Shown here piece after piece: positions 26,341 to 35,926 of a stretch of DNA of 64,000 nt. The DNA comes from Rhizobium sp. ARZ01. GTDB taxonomy: Bacteria; Pseudomonadota; Alphaproteobacteria; Rhizobiales; Rhizobiaceae. Both the position numbers and the translations under genes were made by a program. Position 1 is the first letter of the stretch. The number at the start of each line of letters is the position of its first letter. The DNA is taken from positions 434,001-498,000 of the forward strand of contig NZ_JACVAE010000002.1 in NCBI RefSeq assembly GCF_014851675.1. The letters are read 5' to 3'. The notes beneath the pieces were generated by a model that was not told where the DNA came from, made no database searches, and saw nothing but the letters and a program-made list of their open reading frames with translations.

Positions 26341-27878
26341 CACACATTCTCCTTGAAGATGTCGGTCGGGGTCTGCACGACCTTGCGACGCTTGGCACCG
26401 AAGAGATCGCCGTCGGAGCTGCCGCCGGAGCAGCCGTTGCCGAAGGAGAAACCGCAGGAGCCGCGAACGTCGTAAGCGTCCTCGGTGACCTCGCGATGCG
26501 TCGTCGGGATGACGAAACGGTCTTCGTAGTTGGCGATGGCCATGATGTGGTACATCTCTTCGATCATCTCGCCGCTCATGCCGACCTTGGCGGCGATGCC
26601 CGAGTCGATCACGCCGTCTATGGTTTTGGTGCGCATATAGGCGCGCATGGCGAGCATGCGTTCGAGCGCCGAAACGATCGGCGCTTCCTTGCCGGCGGTC
26701 AGCAGGTTAGCGAGGTAGCGAACCGGGATACGCATGGACCGGACGTCCGGCAGCGGGCCGTCCATGCCGAGCTTGCCCGACTGGGCGGCAGACTGGAGCG
26801 GCGAGAGCGGCGGAATGTACCAGACCATCGGCAAGGTGCGGTACTCCGGATGGAGCGGGAAGGCGATCTTCCAGTCCATGGCCATTTTGTAGACCGGCGA
26901 GCGCTTGGCTGCCTCCAGCCAGGCTTCCGGCACGCCGTCCTTGCGGGCCTGGGCGATGACAACCGGGTCATTCGGATCGAGGAAGATCTTCAGCTGCTCC
27001 TCGTAGAGGTCCTGGTCGCTCGCCGTTGATGCTGCGTGCGAAATCCGGTCGGCGTCGTAGAGGATGACGCCGAGATAGCGGATGCGTCCGACACAGGTTT
27101 CCGAGCAGACGGTCGGATGGCCCGCCTCGATGCGAGGGTAGCAGAAGATGCACTTCTCGGATTTGCCCGAATTCCAGTTGTAGTAGATCTTCTTATAGGG
27201 ACAACCCGAGACGCACATGCGCCAGCCGCGGCATTTCTCCTGGTCGATCAGGACGATGCCGTCGTCCTCGCGCTTGTAGATCGCTCCGGACGGACAGGCC
27301 GCCACGCAGGTCGGGTTGAGGCAGTGCTCGCACAGCCTCGGCAGGTACATCATGAAGGTGTTCTCGAACTGGCCGTAGATCTCCTTCTCGACGCCGTCGA
27401 AATTGTAGTCCTTGGAGCGCTTGTTGAATTCGCCGCCGAGGATTTCCTCCCAGTTGGGGCCCCATTCGATCTTTTCCATCCGCTCTCCGGTCAACATCGA
27501 ACGCGGGCGCGCTGTCGGCGTTGCCCGGCTCTCGCCGGCGCTCTGCAGATGACCGTAGTCAAAGTCGAACGGCTCGTAGTAGTCGTCGATCTCCGGCAGG
27601 TCCGGATTGGCGAAGATCTTTGCCAGGATGCGCCACTTCGCACCCATCTTCGGCTCGATCTTGCCGTTTTTCTTGCGGACCCAGCCGCCGTTCCACTTCT
27701 TCTGGTTTTCCCATTCCTTCGGGAAACCGACGCCCGGCTTCGTCTCGACGTTGTTGAACCAGGCGTATTCGACCCCTTCCCGGTTGGTCCAGACGTTCTT
27801 GCAGGTGACCGAACAAGTGTGGCAGCCGATGCACTTGTCGAGGTTCAGGACCATACCAATCTGTGCGCGGATTTTCAT
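26340..27878 (-). CDS. narH: Respiratory nitrate reductase beta subunit (iron-sulfur)
   Basis: From ATG 27878 the protein is 512 residues with four cysteine clusters: CIGCHTCSVTC near the start, CEHCLNPTCVAACPSG, CRGWRMCVSGCP (Trp in place of one Cys, typical of the 3Fe-4S cluster) and the CIFCYPRIEAG...CSETC group. It carries electrons from NarI to NarG at the cytoplasmic face. It overlaps the narG stop by 4 bp (ATGA). The upstream extension of the open frame is a shadow within narG. Confidence 0.96.
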   Translation of the reverse strand: MKIRAQIGMVLNLDKCIGCHTCSVTCKNVWTNREGVEYAWFNNVETKPGVGFPKEWENQKKWNGGWVRKKNGKIEPKMGAKWRILAKIFANPDLPEIDDYYEPFDFDYGHLQSAGESRATPTARPRSMLTGERMEKIEWGPNWEEILGGEFNKRSKDYNFDGVEKEIYGQFENTFMMYLPRLCEHCLNPTCVAACPSGAIYKREDDGIVLIDQEKCRGWRMCVSGCPYKKIYYNWNSGKSEKCIFCYPRIEAGHPTVCSETCVGRIRYLGVILYDADRISHAASTASDQDLYEEQLKIFLDPNDPVVIAQARKDGVPEAWLEAAKRSPVYKMAMDWKIAFPLHPEYRTLPMVWYIPPLSPLQSAAQSGKLGMDGPLPDVRSMRIPVRYLANLLTAGKEAPIVSALERMLAMRAYMRTKTIDGVIDSGIAAKVGMSGEMIEEMYHIMAIANYEDRFVIPTTHREVTEDAYDVRGSCGFSFGNGCSGGSSDGDLFGAKRRKVVQTPTDIFKENV

Positions 27879-30800
27879 ACTGCCGCCTCCTTCTTGTAAG
27901 CCGTCGCGTCCGGGTGCGGGCCTTCCATCCAGTCCACGGTTTCGAGCCTGCGCACGACGACGAATTCGTCGCGGTTGGAGCCGACGGTGCCATAGTAGTT
28001 GAAGCCATAGGACTGATGGGCGTAGCCGCCGATCATGTGGGTAGGCTTGGTGATTGCCCGCGTCACCGAGTTGTGAATGCCGCCGCGCTGGCCGGTGAGC
28101 GGCGAGCCAGGCGTGTTCACGATCTTTTCCTGCGCGTGATACATGAATATCGTTCCGTCCTTCATGCGCTGGGAAACGACCGCGCGGGCAACAATCGCGC
28201 CGTTGGCGTTGTAGACCTCGACCCAGTCGTTGTCGGCAATCCCCGCTCGCTTGGCATCCGGCTCGGAAATCCAGACGACCGGACCACCGCGGTTGAGCGT
28301 CAGCATCATCAGGTTGTCGCTGTAGGTGGAGTGGATGCCCCACTTCTGGTGCGGGGTGATGAAGTTCAGCACCAGATGCGGCTTGCCGTCCGCCTTTGCC
28401 CGGATCGTCGGATTGACGGTCTTGGTGTCGATCGGCGGCCGGTAGACGCAGAAGCCTTCACCGAAGGCGCGCATCCACAGGTGGTCCTGGTAGAGCTGCT
28501 GGCGGCCCGTCAGGGTGCGCCAAGGGATCAGCTCGTGCACGTTGGTGTAGCCGGCGTTGTAGCAAACCTTCTCCGATTCCAGGCCCGACCAGGTTGGCGA
28601 AGAGATGATCTTGCGCGGTTGGGCAACGACATCACGGAAGCGGATCTTCTCGTCTTCCTTCGGGATGGCGAGATGGGTGTGGTCCCGGCCGGTGAACTTG
28701 GAAAGCGCCTCCCAGGCTTTGACCGCAACTTCGCCGTTGGTTTCCGGCGCGAGCGACAGGATGACTTCCGTCGCATCGATGTCGCTCTCGATCCGCGGCC
28801 GCCCCTTGGTGACGCCTTCCTCCTGTACGACGCCGTTCAGACGGGCAAGCAGGTCGACTTCGTGATCGGTGTTCCAGGCAATGCCCTTGCCGCCGTTGCC
28901 AAGCTTTTCGAGCAACGTGCCGACCGAGGTGAACTTCTTATAGAGGTTCGGATAGTCCCGCTCGACAACTGCGACCGTCGGCATGGTCTTGCCGGGGATT
29001 GGTTCGATCTCGCCCTTCTTCCAATCCTTGACATCAAGCGGCTGGGCCAGCTCGCCGGCGGTATCGTGAAGCGTCGGGACGAGCACGACGTCCTTCTCCA
29101 CGCCGAGGATTTCCGGCGCTATGTCGGAGAATTTCTTAGCGATGCCCTTGAAGATCTCCCAGTCGCTGCGCGCCTCCCAGGCCGGGTCCGCAGCACTCGA
29201 CAGCGGGTGGATGAAGGGATGCATGTCCGAGGTGTTGAGGTCGTTCTTCTCGTACCAGGTGGCAGTCGGCAGCACGATGTCCGAATAGACGCAGGTGGTC
29301 GACATCCGGAAGTCGAGTGTCACCAGGAGATCGAGCTTTCCTTCCGGCGCCTCGTCGTGCCACACGGCCTCCTTGGCCGCCTGCCGCCCCTCCTCGCCGA
29401 GGTCCTTGCCGAGCACGCCGTGCTGCGTGCCAAGCAGGTGCTTGAGGAAATACTCATGCCCCTTGCCCGACGAGCCGAGCAGGTTGGAACGCCAGACGAA
29501 CAGGTTGCGCGGCCAGTTGGCCTGATGGTCGGGGTCCTCGCAGGACATCGACAGCGTCCCGGCCTTCAATTGCTCGGCCACGTAGTCCTTGGCGTCCTTT
29601 CCTGCCGCACTCGCATCCTTCGATACCTGCAGCGGATTGGTCTTGAGCTGAGGGGCCGACGGCAGCCAGCCCATACGCTCGGCACGGATATTGTAGTCGA
29701 TCAGCGTCCCGTCCCACGGTCCTTCCGGTGCCGTGGGCGACAGGATCTCGTCGACCTTCAGCGTCTCGTAGCGCCACTGGTCGGTGTGCGCATAGAAGAA
29801 CGAGGTCGAGTTCATGTGGCGCGGCGGCCGGTTCCAATCGAGTGCGAAGGCAAGCGCAGTCCAGCCGGTCTGCGGTCGCAGCTTCTCCTGCCCGACATAG
29901 TGGCTCCAGCCCCCGCCGGACTGGCCAATGCAGCCGCACATCACAAGCATGTTGATGATGCCGCGATAGTTCATGTCCATGTGGTACCAGTGGTTCAGAC
30001 CGGCACCGAGGATGACCATGGAACGACCGTTGGTCTTTTCGGCATTGCTGGCGAATTCACGGGCAACCGCGATGATCTGGTCGCGCGGCACGCCGGTGAT
30101 CTTTTCGGCCCAGGCCGGCGTGTAAGGCAGATTGTCCTGATAGGATTTGGCCGAGTTCGGATCGTCGAGCCCCCTGTCGAGGCCGTAGTTGGCGACGAAC
30201 AGATCGAACACCGTTGCGACGAGGATCTCGCCGTCGGCAAGCTTGACCTTGCGGGCCGGCACCTTGCGCACGAGCACGCTGTCGTGGTCGGTGCCCTCGA
30301 AGAAGTCGTGCTCACGATTGCCGAAATAGGGGAAGGCGACATCGGCGATCGCATCGTGTTCGCCGTCGAGTATGAAGCTCATGGCAAGTTCGACGTCGTT
30401 GCCCTTGCCGTCCTTCTCCTCGAGGTTCCATTTGCCCTGTTCGCCCCAGCGATAGCCGATCGAGCCGCCCGGCGAGACGAACTGCTTGGACTTGCTGTCG
30501 ACAGCGACCGTCTTCCATTCCGGATTGTTGGCCTGAGCGAGACCACCGGTGAAGTCCGAGGCGCGAACGAAACGGTCGGGGATGTAATGGCCGTCCTTGC
30601 CGACCAGTTTGACCAGCATCGGCATGTCCGTATAGCGCCGACAGTAGTCCTCGAAATACTCGCATTGCCGGTCGAGATGGAACTCCCGCAGGATGACGTG
30701 GCCCATCGCCATGGCGAGCGCGGCGTCGGTGCCCTGCTTGGGGTGCAGCCAGAGGTCAGAGAATTTCGCAGCCTCCGAATAGTCCGGCGAGACGACGACG

Positions 30801-31633
30801 GATTTTGCGCCCTTGTAGCGCGCCTCGGTATAGAAGTGGGCGTCTGGCGTGCGGGTCTGCGGCACGTTGGAGCCCCAGAGGATCAGGAAGCCGGAATTGT
30901 ACCAGTCGGCCGACTCCGGCACATCGGTCTGCTCGCCCCAGGTCATGGGCGAGGCCGGCGGCAGGTCGCAGTACCAGTCGTAGAAGGACATGCAGACGCC
31001 GCCGAGCAGCGACAGGTAGCGCGAGCCCGCGGCATAGGAGACCATCGACATCGCCGGAATGGGCGAAAAGCCGATGACCCGGTCAGGCCCGTAGGTCTTC
31101 ACCGTATAGGCGTTCGCCGCGGCAATGATCTCGTTCACTTCATCCCAGGTCGCCCGCACAAAGCCGCCATGCCCGCGCAGCTTCATGTAGTCGGCGCGCT
31201 TTTCCGGGTTTTCCTGGATCGCCGCCCAGGCGCCGATCGGCGTCTTGATCGCGCGTTCCTTGCGCCACAGCTTCAGGAGGCGGGAGCGGATCAACGGATA
31301 TTTCACCCGGTTGGCGGAATACATGTACCAGCTGTAGCTGGCACCGCGCGAACAGCCGCGCGGCTCGTGGTTGGGAAGATCCGGTCGGGTACGCGGATAG
31401 TCGGTCTGCTGCGTTTCCCAGGTGACGATCCCGCCCTTGACATAGATCTTCCACGAACAGGAGCCGGTGCAGTTTGCTCCGTGAGTTGATCGGACGATCT
31501 TGTCGTGCTGCCAGCGTTTGCGATAGGCGTCCTCCCAGTCGCGATTCTCGCCGGTGGTCACGCCGTGACCCTCGGAAAAAGTTCCGACATTCTTCCGCGT
31601 CAGGAAGTTCAGGCGGTCCAGTAGATGGCTCAT
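27875..31633 (-). CDS. narG: Respiratory nitrate reductase alpha subunit (Mo-bis-MGD)
   Basis: The 1252-residue protein matches full-length NarG. The FS0 cluster motif is His51-x3-Cys55-x3-Cys59 with a fourth Cys near 95. The Mo-ligand aspartate lies in WYCDLPPASPMTWGEQTD. NarG reduces nitrate to nitrite at the cytoplasmic side of the inner membrane. It starts MSHLLDRLNFLTRKNVGTFS, has no cleaved Tat signal, and follows AGGAG. It is 16 bp downstream of narK. Confidence 0.97.
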   Translation of the reverse strand: MSHLLDRLNFLTRKNVGTFSEGHGVTTGENRDWEDAYRKRWQHDKIVRSTHGANCTGSCSWKIYVKGGIVTWETQQTDYPRTRPDLPNHEPRGCSRGASYSWYMYSANRVKYPLIRSRLLKLWRKERAIKTPIGAWAAIQENPEKRADYMKLRGHGGFVRATWDEVNEIIAAANAYTVKTYGPDRVIGFSPIPAMSMVSYAAGSRYLSLLGGVCMSFYDWYCDLPPASPMTWGEQTDVPESADWYNSGFLILWGSNVPQTRTPDAHFYTEARYKGAKSVVVSPDYSEAAKFSDLWLHPKQGTDAALAMAMGHVILREFHLDRQCEYFEDYCRRYTDMPMLVKLVGKDGHYIPDRFVRASDFTGGLAQANNPEWKTVAVDSKSKQFVSPGGSIGYRWGEQGKWNLEEKDGKGNDVELAMSFILDGEHDAIADVAFPYFGNREHDFFEGTDHDSVLVRKVPARKVKLADGEILVATVFDLFVANYGLDRGLDDPNSAKSYQDNLPYTPAWAEKITGVPRDQIIAVAREFASNAEKTNGRSMVILGAGLNHWYHMDMNYRGIINMLVMCGCIGQSGGGWSHYVGQEKLRPQTGWTALAFALDWNRPPRHMNSTSFFYAHTDQWRYETLKVDEILSPTAPEGPWDGTLIDYNIRAERMGWLPSAPQLKTNPLQVSKDASAAGKDAKDYVAEQLKAGTLSMSCEDPDHQANWPRNLFVWRSNLLGSSGKGHEYFLKHLLGTQHGVLGKDLGEEGRQAAKEAVWHDEAPEGKLDLLVTLDFRMSTTCVYSDIVLPTATWYEKNDLNTSDMHPFIHPLSSAADPAWEARSDWEIFKGIAKKFSDIAPEILGVEKDVVLVPTLHDTAGELAQPLDVKDWKKGEIEPIPGKTMPTVAVVERDYPNLYKKFTSVGTLLEKLGNGGKGIAWNTDHEVDLLARLNGVVQEEGVTKGRPRIESDIDATEVILSLAPETNGEVAVKAWEALSKFTGRDHTHLAIPKEDEKIRFRDVVAQPRKIISSPTWSGLESEKVCYNAGYTNVHELIPWRTLTGRQQLYQDHLWMRAFGEGFCVYRPPIDTKTVNPTIRAKADGKPHLVLNFITPHQKWGIHSTYSDNLMMLTLNRGGPVVWISEPDAKRAGIADNDWVEVYNANGAIVARAVVSQRMKDGTIFMYHAQEKIVNTPGSPLTGQRGGIHNSVTRAITKPTHMIGGYAHQSYGFNYYGTVGSNRDEFVVVRRLETVDWMEGPHPDATAYKKEAAV

Positions 31634-31649
31634 GCTATGCTCCTGCGTT

Positions 31650-34388
31650 TCAGGCTTTGGCGACTACGCCGGGACGATGGCGCTCGACGTCATGCAACAG
31701 GCCGCCCCGTCGGGTGTAGACGGCCCAAGTGATCACCAGACAGGTGACATAGAAGATCAGGAAGGCCCACAACGCCGCCTCCGGTCCGCCCGTCAGCGCG
31801 ATCGAGGTGCCGTAGCCCTTCGGGATGAAGAAGGCGCCGAAAGCAGCGATCGCCGAGGTGAAGCCGGTGATGGCGGCCGATTCCTTCTCTGCCTGGAGAC
31901 GGCGGGCATCTGGCGTTGCCGTCGGCATCAAGCGGGTCATTTCCTTGCCCATGATCGCCGGAATCATCTGGAAGGTGGAGGCATTGCCGACGCCTGTGGC
32001 GCAAAACAGCAACAGGAAGGAGGCGAAGAAGCCCCAGAAGGCATGTGGCTGGTCCTTGATGCCGATGAAATAGAGTACGCCGCTGACACCCGCCATCATC
32101 ACCAGGAAGACCCAGAAGGTGACGCGCGCTCCGCCAAACTTGTCGGCGAGCCAGCCGGTACCGGAGCGAGAGAGCGCGCCGACCAACGGCCCGAGGAAGG
32201 CGAATTGCAGCGCGTTGACATCCGGAAAGAGGGTCTTGCTCAACAGCGGGAAGCCGGCGGAATAGCCAATGAAGGAACCGAACGTGCCCGTGTAAAGCCA
32301 GCACATGATCCAGTTGTGCCGCCGCTGGAAGATCACCGCCTGTTCCGTGAACGAGGCCCTGGCCGAGGCGATGTCGTTCATGCCGAACCAGTTGCCGAGC
32401 GCGGCAATGATGATGAAGGGCACGAAGACGAAGCCGGCGTTCTGCAGCCACAGCGGTGCTTCGCCGGTCGGCGATGCGACCATCACCGGGTCGCCGCCGA
32501 AGCCACCGAACAGGCTGGTGGTGATGGCGAGCGGCACCACGAACTGCACCACACTGACGCCGAGGTTTCCGAGACCGGCATTGAGCGCAAGCGCATTGCC
32601 CTTCTCCGCCTTCGGGAAGAAGAAGGAGATGTTTGCCATGGAGGACGCGAAGTTACCGCCGCCAAAACCGCACAGAAGCGCCAACAGAAGCAGGATCGCA
32701 TATGGTGTGTCGGGGTTTTGCACGGCGTAGCCGATGCCGAGCGCCGGAATGATCAGGGACCAGGTGGTCAAGGTCGTCCACAGCCGGCCACCGAAGATCG
32801 GCACCATGAAGGAGTAGAAGATCCGGAGCGTCGCGCCCGACAGACCGGGCAGAGCGGCAAGCCAGAACAACTGGTCGGTGGTGAAGGTGAAACCGACCAG
32901 CGGCAGCTTGGCAACCACGACCGACCAGACCTGCCAGATGGCAAAGGAAAGAAGTAGCGACGGGATCGAGAGCCACAAGTTGCGGCGGGCGATCTTGCGA
33001 CCGTTTTCGTTCCAAAAGGTCTTGTCCTCCGGGCGCCAGTCGGTGAGCACCGTCGCGGAAGGTTTGACGCCCCGGTGCGCGAGCTTGCCCATGCCCTGCA
33101 TTTCCGGGAAGGGCGGCAATTCGCCTAGCTCGTCGCCGGCGGTCTCCTTCTCCATCTGCCGGATAGCCAGATGCATCCAGACGAGCGCACCGCCGGCAAT
33201 CAAAAACAGCAGCATGAAACAGCTGGTCCACAGACCCGTGAGATCAAGCAGCAAGCCGAAGACGATTGGCAGGATGAAGCCGCCAAGACCACCGATCATG
33301 CCGACCAGGCCGCCGACCGAGCCGACATTTCCAGGATAGTAAACCGGGATATGCTTGAAGACGGCCGCCTTACCGAGGGCCATGAAGAAGCCGAGGATGA
33401 AAACGGTTACGGTGAACCCGACGACGCTCATTTCGGCGTGAAAGGCGATCGGCCCGTTGACACCCTGCACGACATAGTCGGTCGGCGGATAGGAGAGGAC
33501 GAAGGTCGCGGCCACCGAGACGAGGAAGGTCCAGTACATGACGCGGCGCGCACCGTAGACGTCGGAAAGATGCCCGCCATAGGCGCGGAACAGGCTGGCC
33601 GGAACCGAGAAGAAGGCCGCAATGATGCCGGCGAGGCGAATGTCGACGCCATAGACCTTGATCAGGTACTGTGGCAGCCACAATGCGAGCGCGACGAAAG
33701 CGCCAAAGACGAAGAAATAGTAGAGCGAGAAGCGCCAGACCTGCACGTTCTTCAGCGGCTCGAGCTCCATCCAGGTGCTCTTCGGTTTCTCGCCGGTGCG
33801 GCGGCGCTCGATGAGGACCGGATCATCCTTTGTGGTGAACCAGAAGACGAGTGCCATCACCACCAGTGCGGCGGCCCAGACCTGGGCGACCGCGTGCCAG
33901 CCGAAAGCGACGAGCACCATTGGCGCGAAGAACTTGGTGACGGCGGAACCGACGTTGCCGGCACCGAAGATGCCGAGCGCCGTACCCTGCTTTTCCGGCG
34001 GATACCAGCGCGACACATAGGCGACACCCACGGAGAAAGATCCGCCAGCGATGCCGACGCCGAGGGCGGCGAACAGCATCTGCGGATAGGTGGTTGCATA
34101 GGTGAGCAGGAAAGTGGCGAGCGCCGCAGCCAACATGGTGGCGACGAAGACGATCCGTCCGCCGTACCGATCGGTCCAGATCCCGAGTGCCACGCGGATC
34201 AGCGAGCCGGTGAGGATCGGCGTGCCGACCAGCAATCCGAACTGCGTCTCGGTAAGGTTGAGTTCCTTGCTGATCTGGATGCCGATGATTGCGAAGATTG
34301 TCCAAACGGCAAAACAAACCGTGAAGGCTGTTGTGCTCATAGCCAACGCGGTTTTCTGACCCGGACTGGCCTGTACTGCTTTATGCAT
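31650..34388 (-). CDS. narK: Fused nitrate/nitrite transporter NarK1-NarK2
   Basis: The 912-residue protein contains two complete major-facilitator units. Residues 1 to about 425 (AFTVCFAVWTIFAIIGIQIS, GIWTDRYGGRIVF) resemble NarK1, the nitrate/proton symporter type. From about 480 (WLSIPSLLLSFAIWQVWSVVV, ALLCGFGGGNFASSMANISFFFPK) they resemble NarK2, the nitrate/nitrite exchanger type. A hydrophilic linker rich in charged residues lies between. This 24-segment fusion is known from Paracoccus and relatives. It heads the nar operon, with an FNR/FixK-type box at 34454-34467 and a dyad next to its ribosome binding site. Confidence 0.95.
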   Translation of the reverse strand: MHKAVQASPGQKTALAMSTTAFTVCFAVWTIFAIIGIQISKELNLTETQFGLLVGTPILTGSLIRVALGIWTDRYGGRIVFVATMLAAALATFLLTYATTYPQMLFAALGVGIAGGSFSVGVAYVSRWYPPEKQGTALGIFGAGNVGSAVTKFFAPMVLVAFGWHAVAQVWAAALVVMALVFWFTTKDDPVLIERRRTGEKPKSTWMELEPLKNVQVWRFSLYYFFVFGAFVALALWLPQYLIKVYGVDIRLAGIIAAFFSVPASLFRAYGGHLSDVYGARRVMYWTFLVSVAATFVLSYPPTDYVVQGVNGPIAFHAEMSVVGFTVTVFILGFFMALGKAAVFKHIPVYYPGNVGSVGGLVGMIGGLGGFILPIVFGLLLDLTGLWTSCFMLLFLIAGGALVWMHLAIRQMEKETAGDELGELPPFPEMQGMGKLAHRGVKPSATVLTDWRPEDKTFWNENGRKIARRNLWLSIPSLLLSFAIWQVWSVVVAKLPLVGFTFTTDQLFWLAALPGLSGATLRIFYSFMVPIFGGRLWTTLTTWSLIIPALGIGYAVQNPDTPYAILLLLALLCGFGGGNFASSMANISFFFPKAEKGNALALNAGLGNLGVSVVQFVVPLAITTSLFGGFGGDPVMVASPTGEAPLWLQNAGFVFVPFIIIAALGNWFGMNDIASARASFTEQAVIFQRRHNWIMCWLYTGTFGSFIGYSAGFPLLSKTLFPDVNALQFAFLGPLVGALSRSGTGWLADKFGGARVTFWVFLVMMAGVSGVLYFIGIKDQPHAFWGFFASFLLLFCATGVGNASTFQMIPAIMGKEMTRLMPTATPDARRLQAEKESAAITGFTSAIAAFGAFFIPKGYGTSIALTGGPEAALWAFLIFYVTCLVITWAVYTRRGGLLHDVERHRPGVVAKA

Positions 34389-34400
34389 CGCCCTACTCCG

Positions 34401-34424
34401 AAATAAAGGATGGTTCCTTTATTT
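34401..34424 (-). promoter_or_regulatory. Perfect 10-bp dyad beside the narK ribosome binding site
   Basis: aaataaagga (34401-34410) and tcctttattt (34415-34424) are exact reverse complements around tggt. The dyad ends 13 nt upstream of the narK ATG, directly abutting its GGAG. It may be an operator for a second regulator or an mRNA hairpin affecting translation. Confidence 0.55.
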
Positions 34425-34453
34425 CAGGAGATCGCACCTTTTAGTCAGCGAAT

Positions 34454-34467
34454 TTGATCTGCATCAA
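34454..34467 (-). promoter_or_regulatory. FNR/FixK-type binding site upstream of narK
   Basis: ttgatctgcatcaa matches the consensus TTGAT-N4-ATCAA perfectly. Its centre is about 72 bp upstream of the narK start, a usual position for activation under low oxygen. The surrounding 34430-34600 region is AT-rich as expected for a promoter. Confidence 0.85.
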
Positions 34468-34879
34468 AGCAATAAACAATTCTTGATTTGAACCGTTTTG
34501 ACTTTACCAAACAGCAATTTTCATCATTGAATCCTTCAAAACCATGCATTTACAGTCAAGATATTTCCTTAATACTTGTCAATATTTTGGAAACCTTCAA
34601 CTCTAGACAGGTATAGGCGCTATGTTTCGGGAAAGGACTTTTACAGCCAGTCTGGAGACATCGGAAACACGCGTACCGAAGCAATCACTCAGCTGAAAGC
34701 AGCATTTCGACCGACTAGGCACAAAGGCATTGGCTTGCCCTGCTTTGAACGCTCCAACACTTTTTGCTGTCACATCGGCACGCGAACGCTGCCGCGCCAT
34801 AAGCGCGGGCACCTTGCCCAGCGGCGAGCCGATTATCTTAAAGGACGAATGGTCTGGGCCAGGGCTCAGCCGCACTGCG
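34468..34879. other. 412-bp gap between the narK control region and the TerC-like gene
   Basis: The narK side is AT-rich (34485-34610). The remainder has short open frames on both strands with no ribosome binding sites and no family features. I see no RNA gene or repeat in it. Confidence 0.5.
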
Positions 34880-35503
34880 CTACAGCGCCGCGACCAAATG
34901 AGGCCACACCTCTATAGAGCCGCGATAAATCATGTGTAGGGCTACGTAGAGAATAAGCGCGAGACCGACATAGGCAATCCAGTGATATCGGTTCAGAAGG
35001 CTAGCAATGAAGTTTGCCGCGATACCCATCATTGCAATCGACAGCACGAGCCCAATAACAAGCACGGTTGGATGTTCGCGTGACGCGCCCGCTACCGCCA
35101 GCACGTTGTCCAGCGACATCGAGACATCCGCGATGACGATCTGTATCGCGGCTTGCATGAAAGATTTCTGAGCCGCAGGCGTGCCCTTCTCGTCCACTTC
35201 ATCTCCGTCAGCACCGATGGCGGCACGAAGCTCTCGCCACATCTTCCAGCACACCCAGAGCAGAAGGATGCCGCCGGCCAGAAGCAGACCGATGATATCG
35301 AGCAATTGAACGGTAACGCTGGCAAGGGCGATACGCAGGATCGTAGCAGCCAGAATACCGACGAGAATCGCCTTCTTACGCTGCTCTGGCGGGAGACCGG
35401 CCGCAGCCAGACCGATGACAACTGCGTTGTCTCCCGCGAGCACCAGGTCGATCATGATGACCTGCAGGAGTGCCAGCAGTCCGGCCGACGTGAAAATTTC
35501 CAT
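34880..35503 (-). CDS. TerC family integral membrane protein (YjbE-like)
   Basis: The 207-residue protein has about seven membrane segments with the TerC signature acidic pairs: DLVLAGDNAVVIGLAA (first) and VIADVSMSLDNVLAVAGAS (second). Members of this family are implicated in metal ion, especially manganese, export. The start follows a purine-rich stretch. A charged loop GADGDEVDEKGTPAAQ separates the halves. The substrate is inferred from the family only. Confidence 0.88.
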   Translation of the reverse strand: MEIFTSAGLLALLQVIMIDLVLAGDNAVVIGLAAAGLPPEQRKKAILVGILAATILRIALASVTVQLLDIIGLLLAGGILLLWVCWKMWRELRAAIGADGDEVDEKGTPAAQKSFMQAAIQIVIADVSMSLDNVLAVAGASREHPTVLVIGLVLSIAMMGIAANFIASLLNRYHWIAYVGLALILYVALHMIYRGSIEVWPHLVAAL

Positions 35504-35703
35504 GATTTGCGCCTTGTGGGAGAGTCGATTGCAGGGATAGAGCCGAACATGCGACTTGGCAAGAACGGCCTATGTGCGTGCATCTATCCTCGCCACCGGA
35601 TCCGCGCGCGAAAACGATGTGCCGGCCAAACGCCACACTTCCGAAAGCGGCCGCGAGCATTTCGGAACTATCCGGAAAAGCTGTCTGCATTTTCTGAAAG
35701 ATT

Positions 35704-35779
<76 letters not shown>

Positions 35780-35926
35780 ATCAAGGGTCCGGCGAGGCCG
35801 GTTCCGGGATACCGAACCGGGGTTTTCCCCGGCAGGTGCGGCTTCATACTTCTGGTTTCCGAAGATGGCAAGCCGAAAAATCCATTCCGGCCGGAAATTT
35901 TTGATTCCGGCCGGAAAATCAAACTC

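Noticed and set aside
27863..31489. Plus-strand open frame of 1208 codons opposite narG
   Set aside because: It is the mirror of narG in a GC-rich gene. Its sequence has no family features and the narG frame explains the region completely.
31650..34388. NarK double length as a sequencing error joining two genes
   Set aside because: The frame is continuous, with a proper hydrophilic linker, and NarK1-NarK2 fusions are established in Paracoccus and relatives.
34491..34504. Second FNR-like site (cttgatttgaacc) upstream of narK
   Set aside because: Only the left half matches the consensus; the right half lacks ATCAA.
35504..35703. Possible manganese (yybP-ykoY) riboswitch upstream of the TerC-like gene
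   Set aside because: Such riboswitches often precede terC genes, but I could not find the conserved core elements here.
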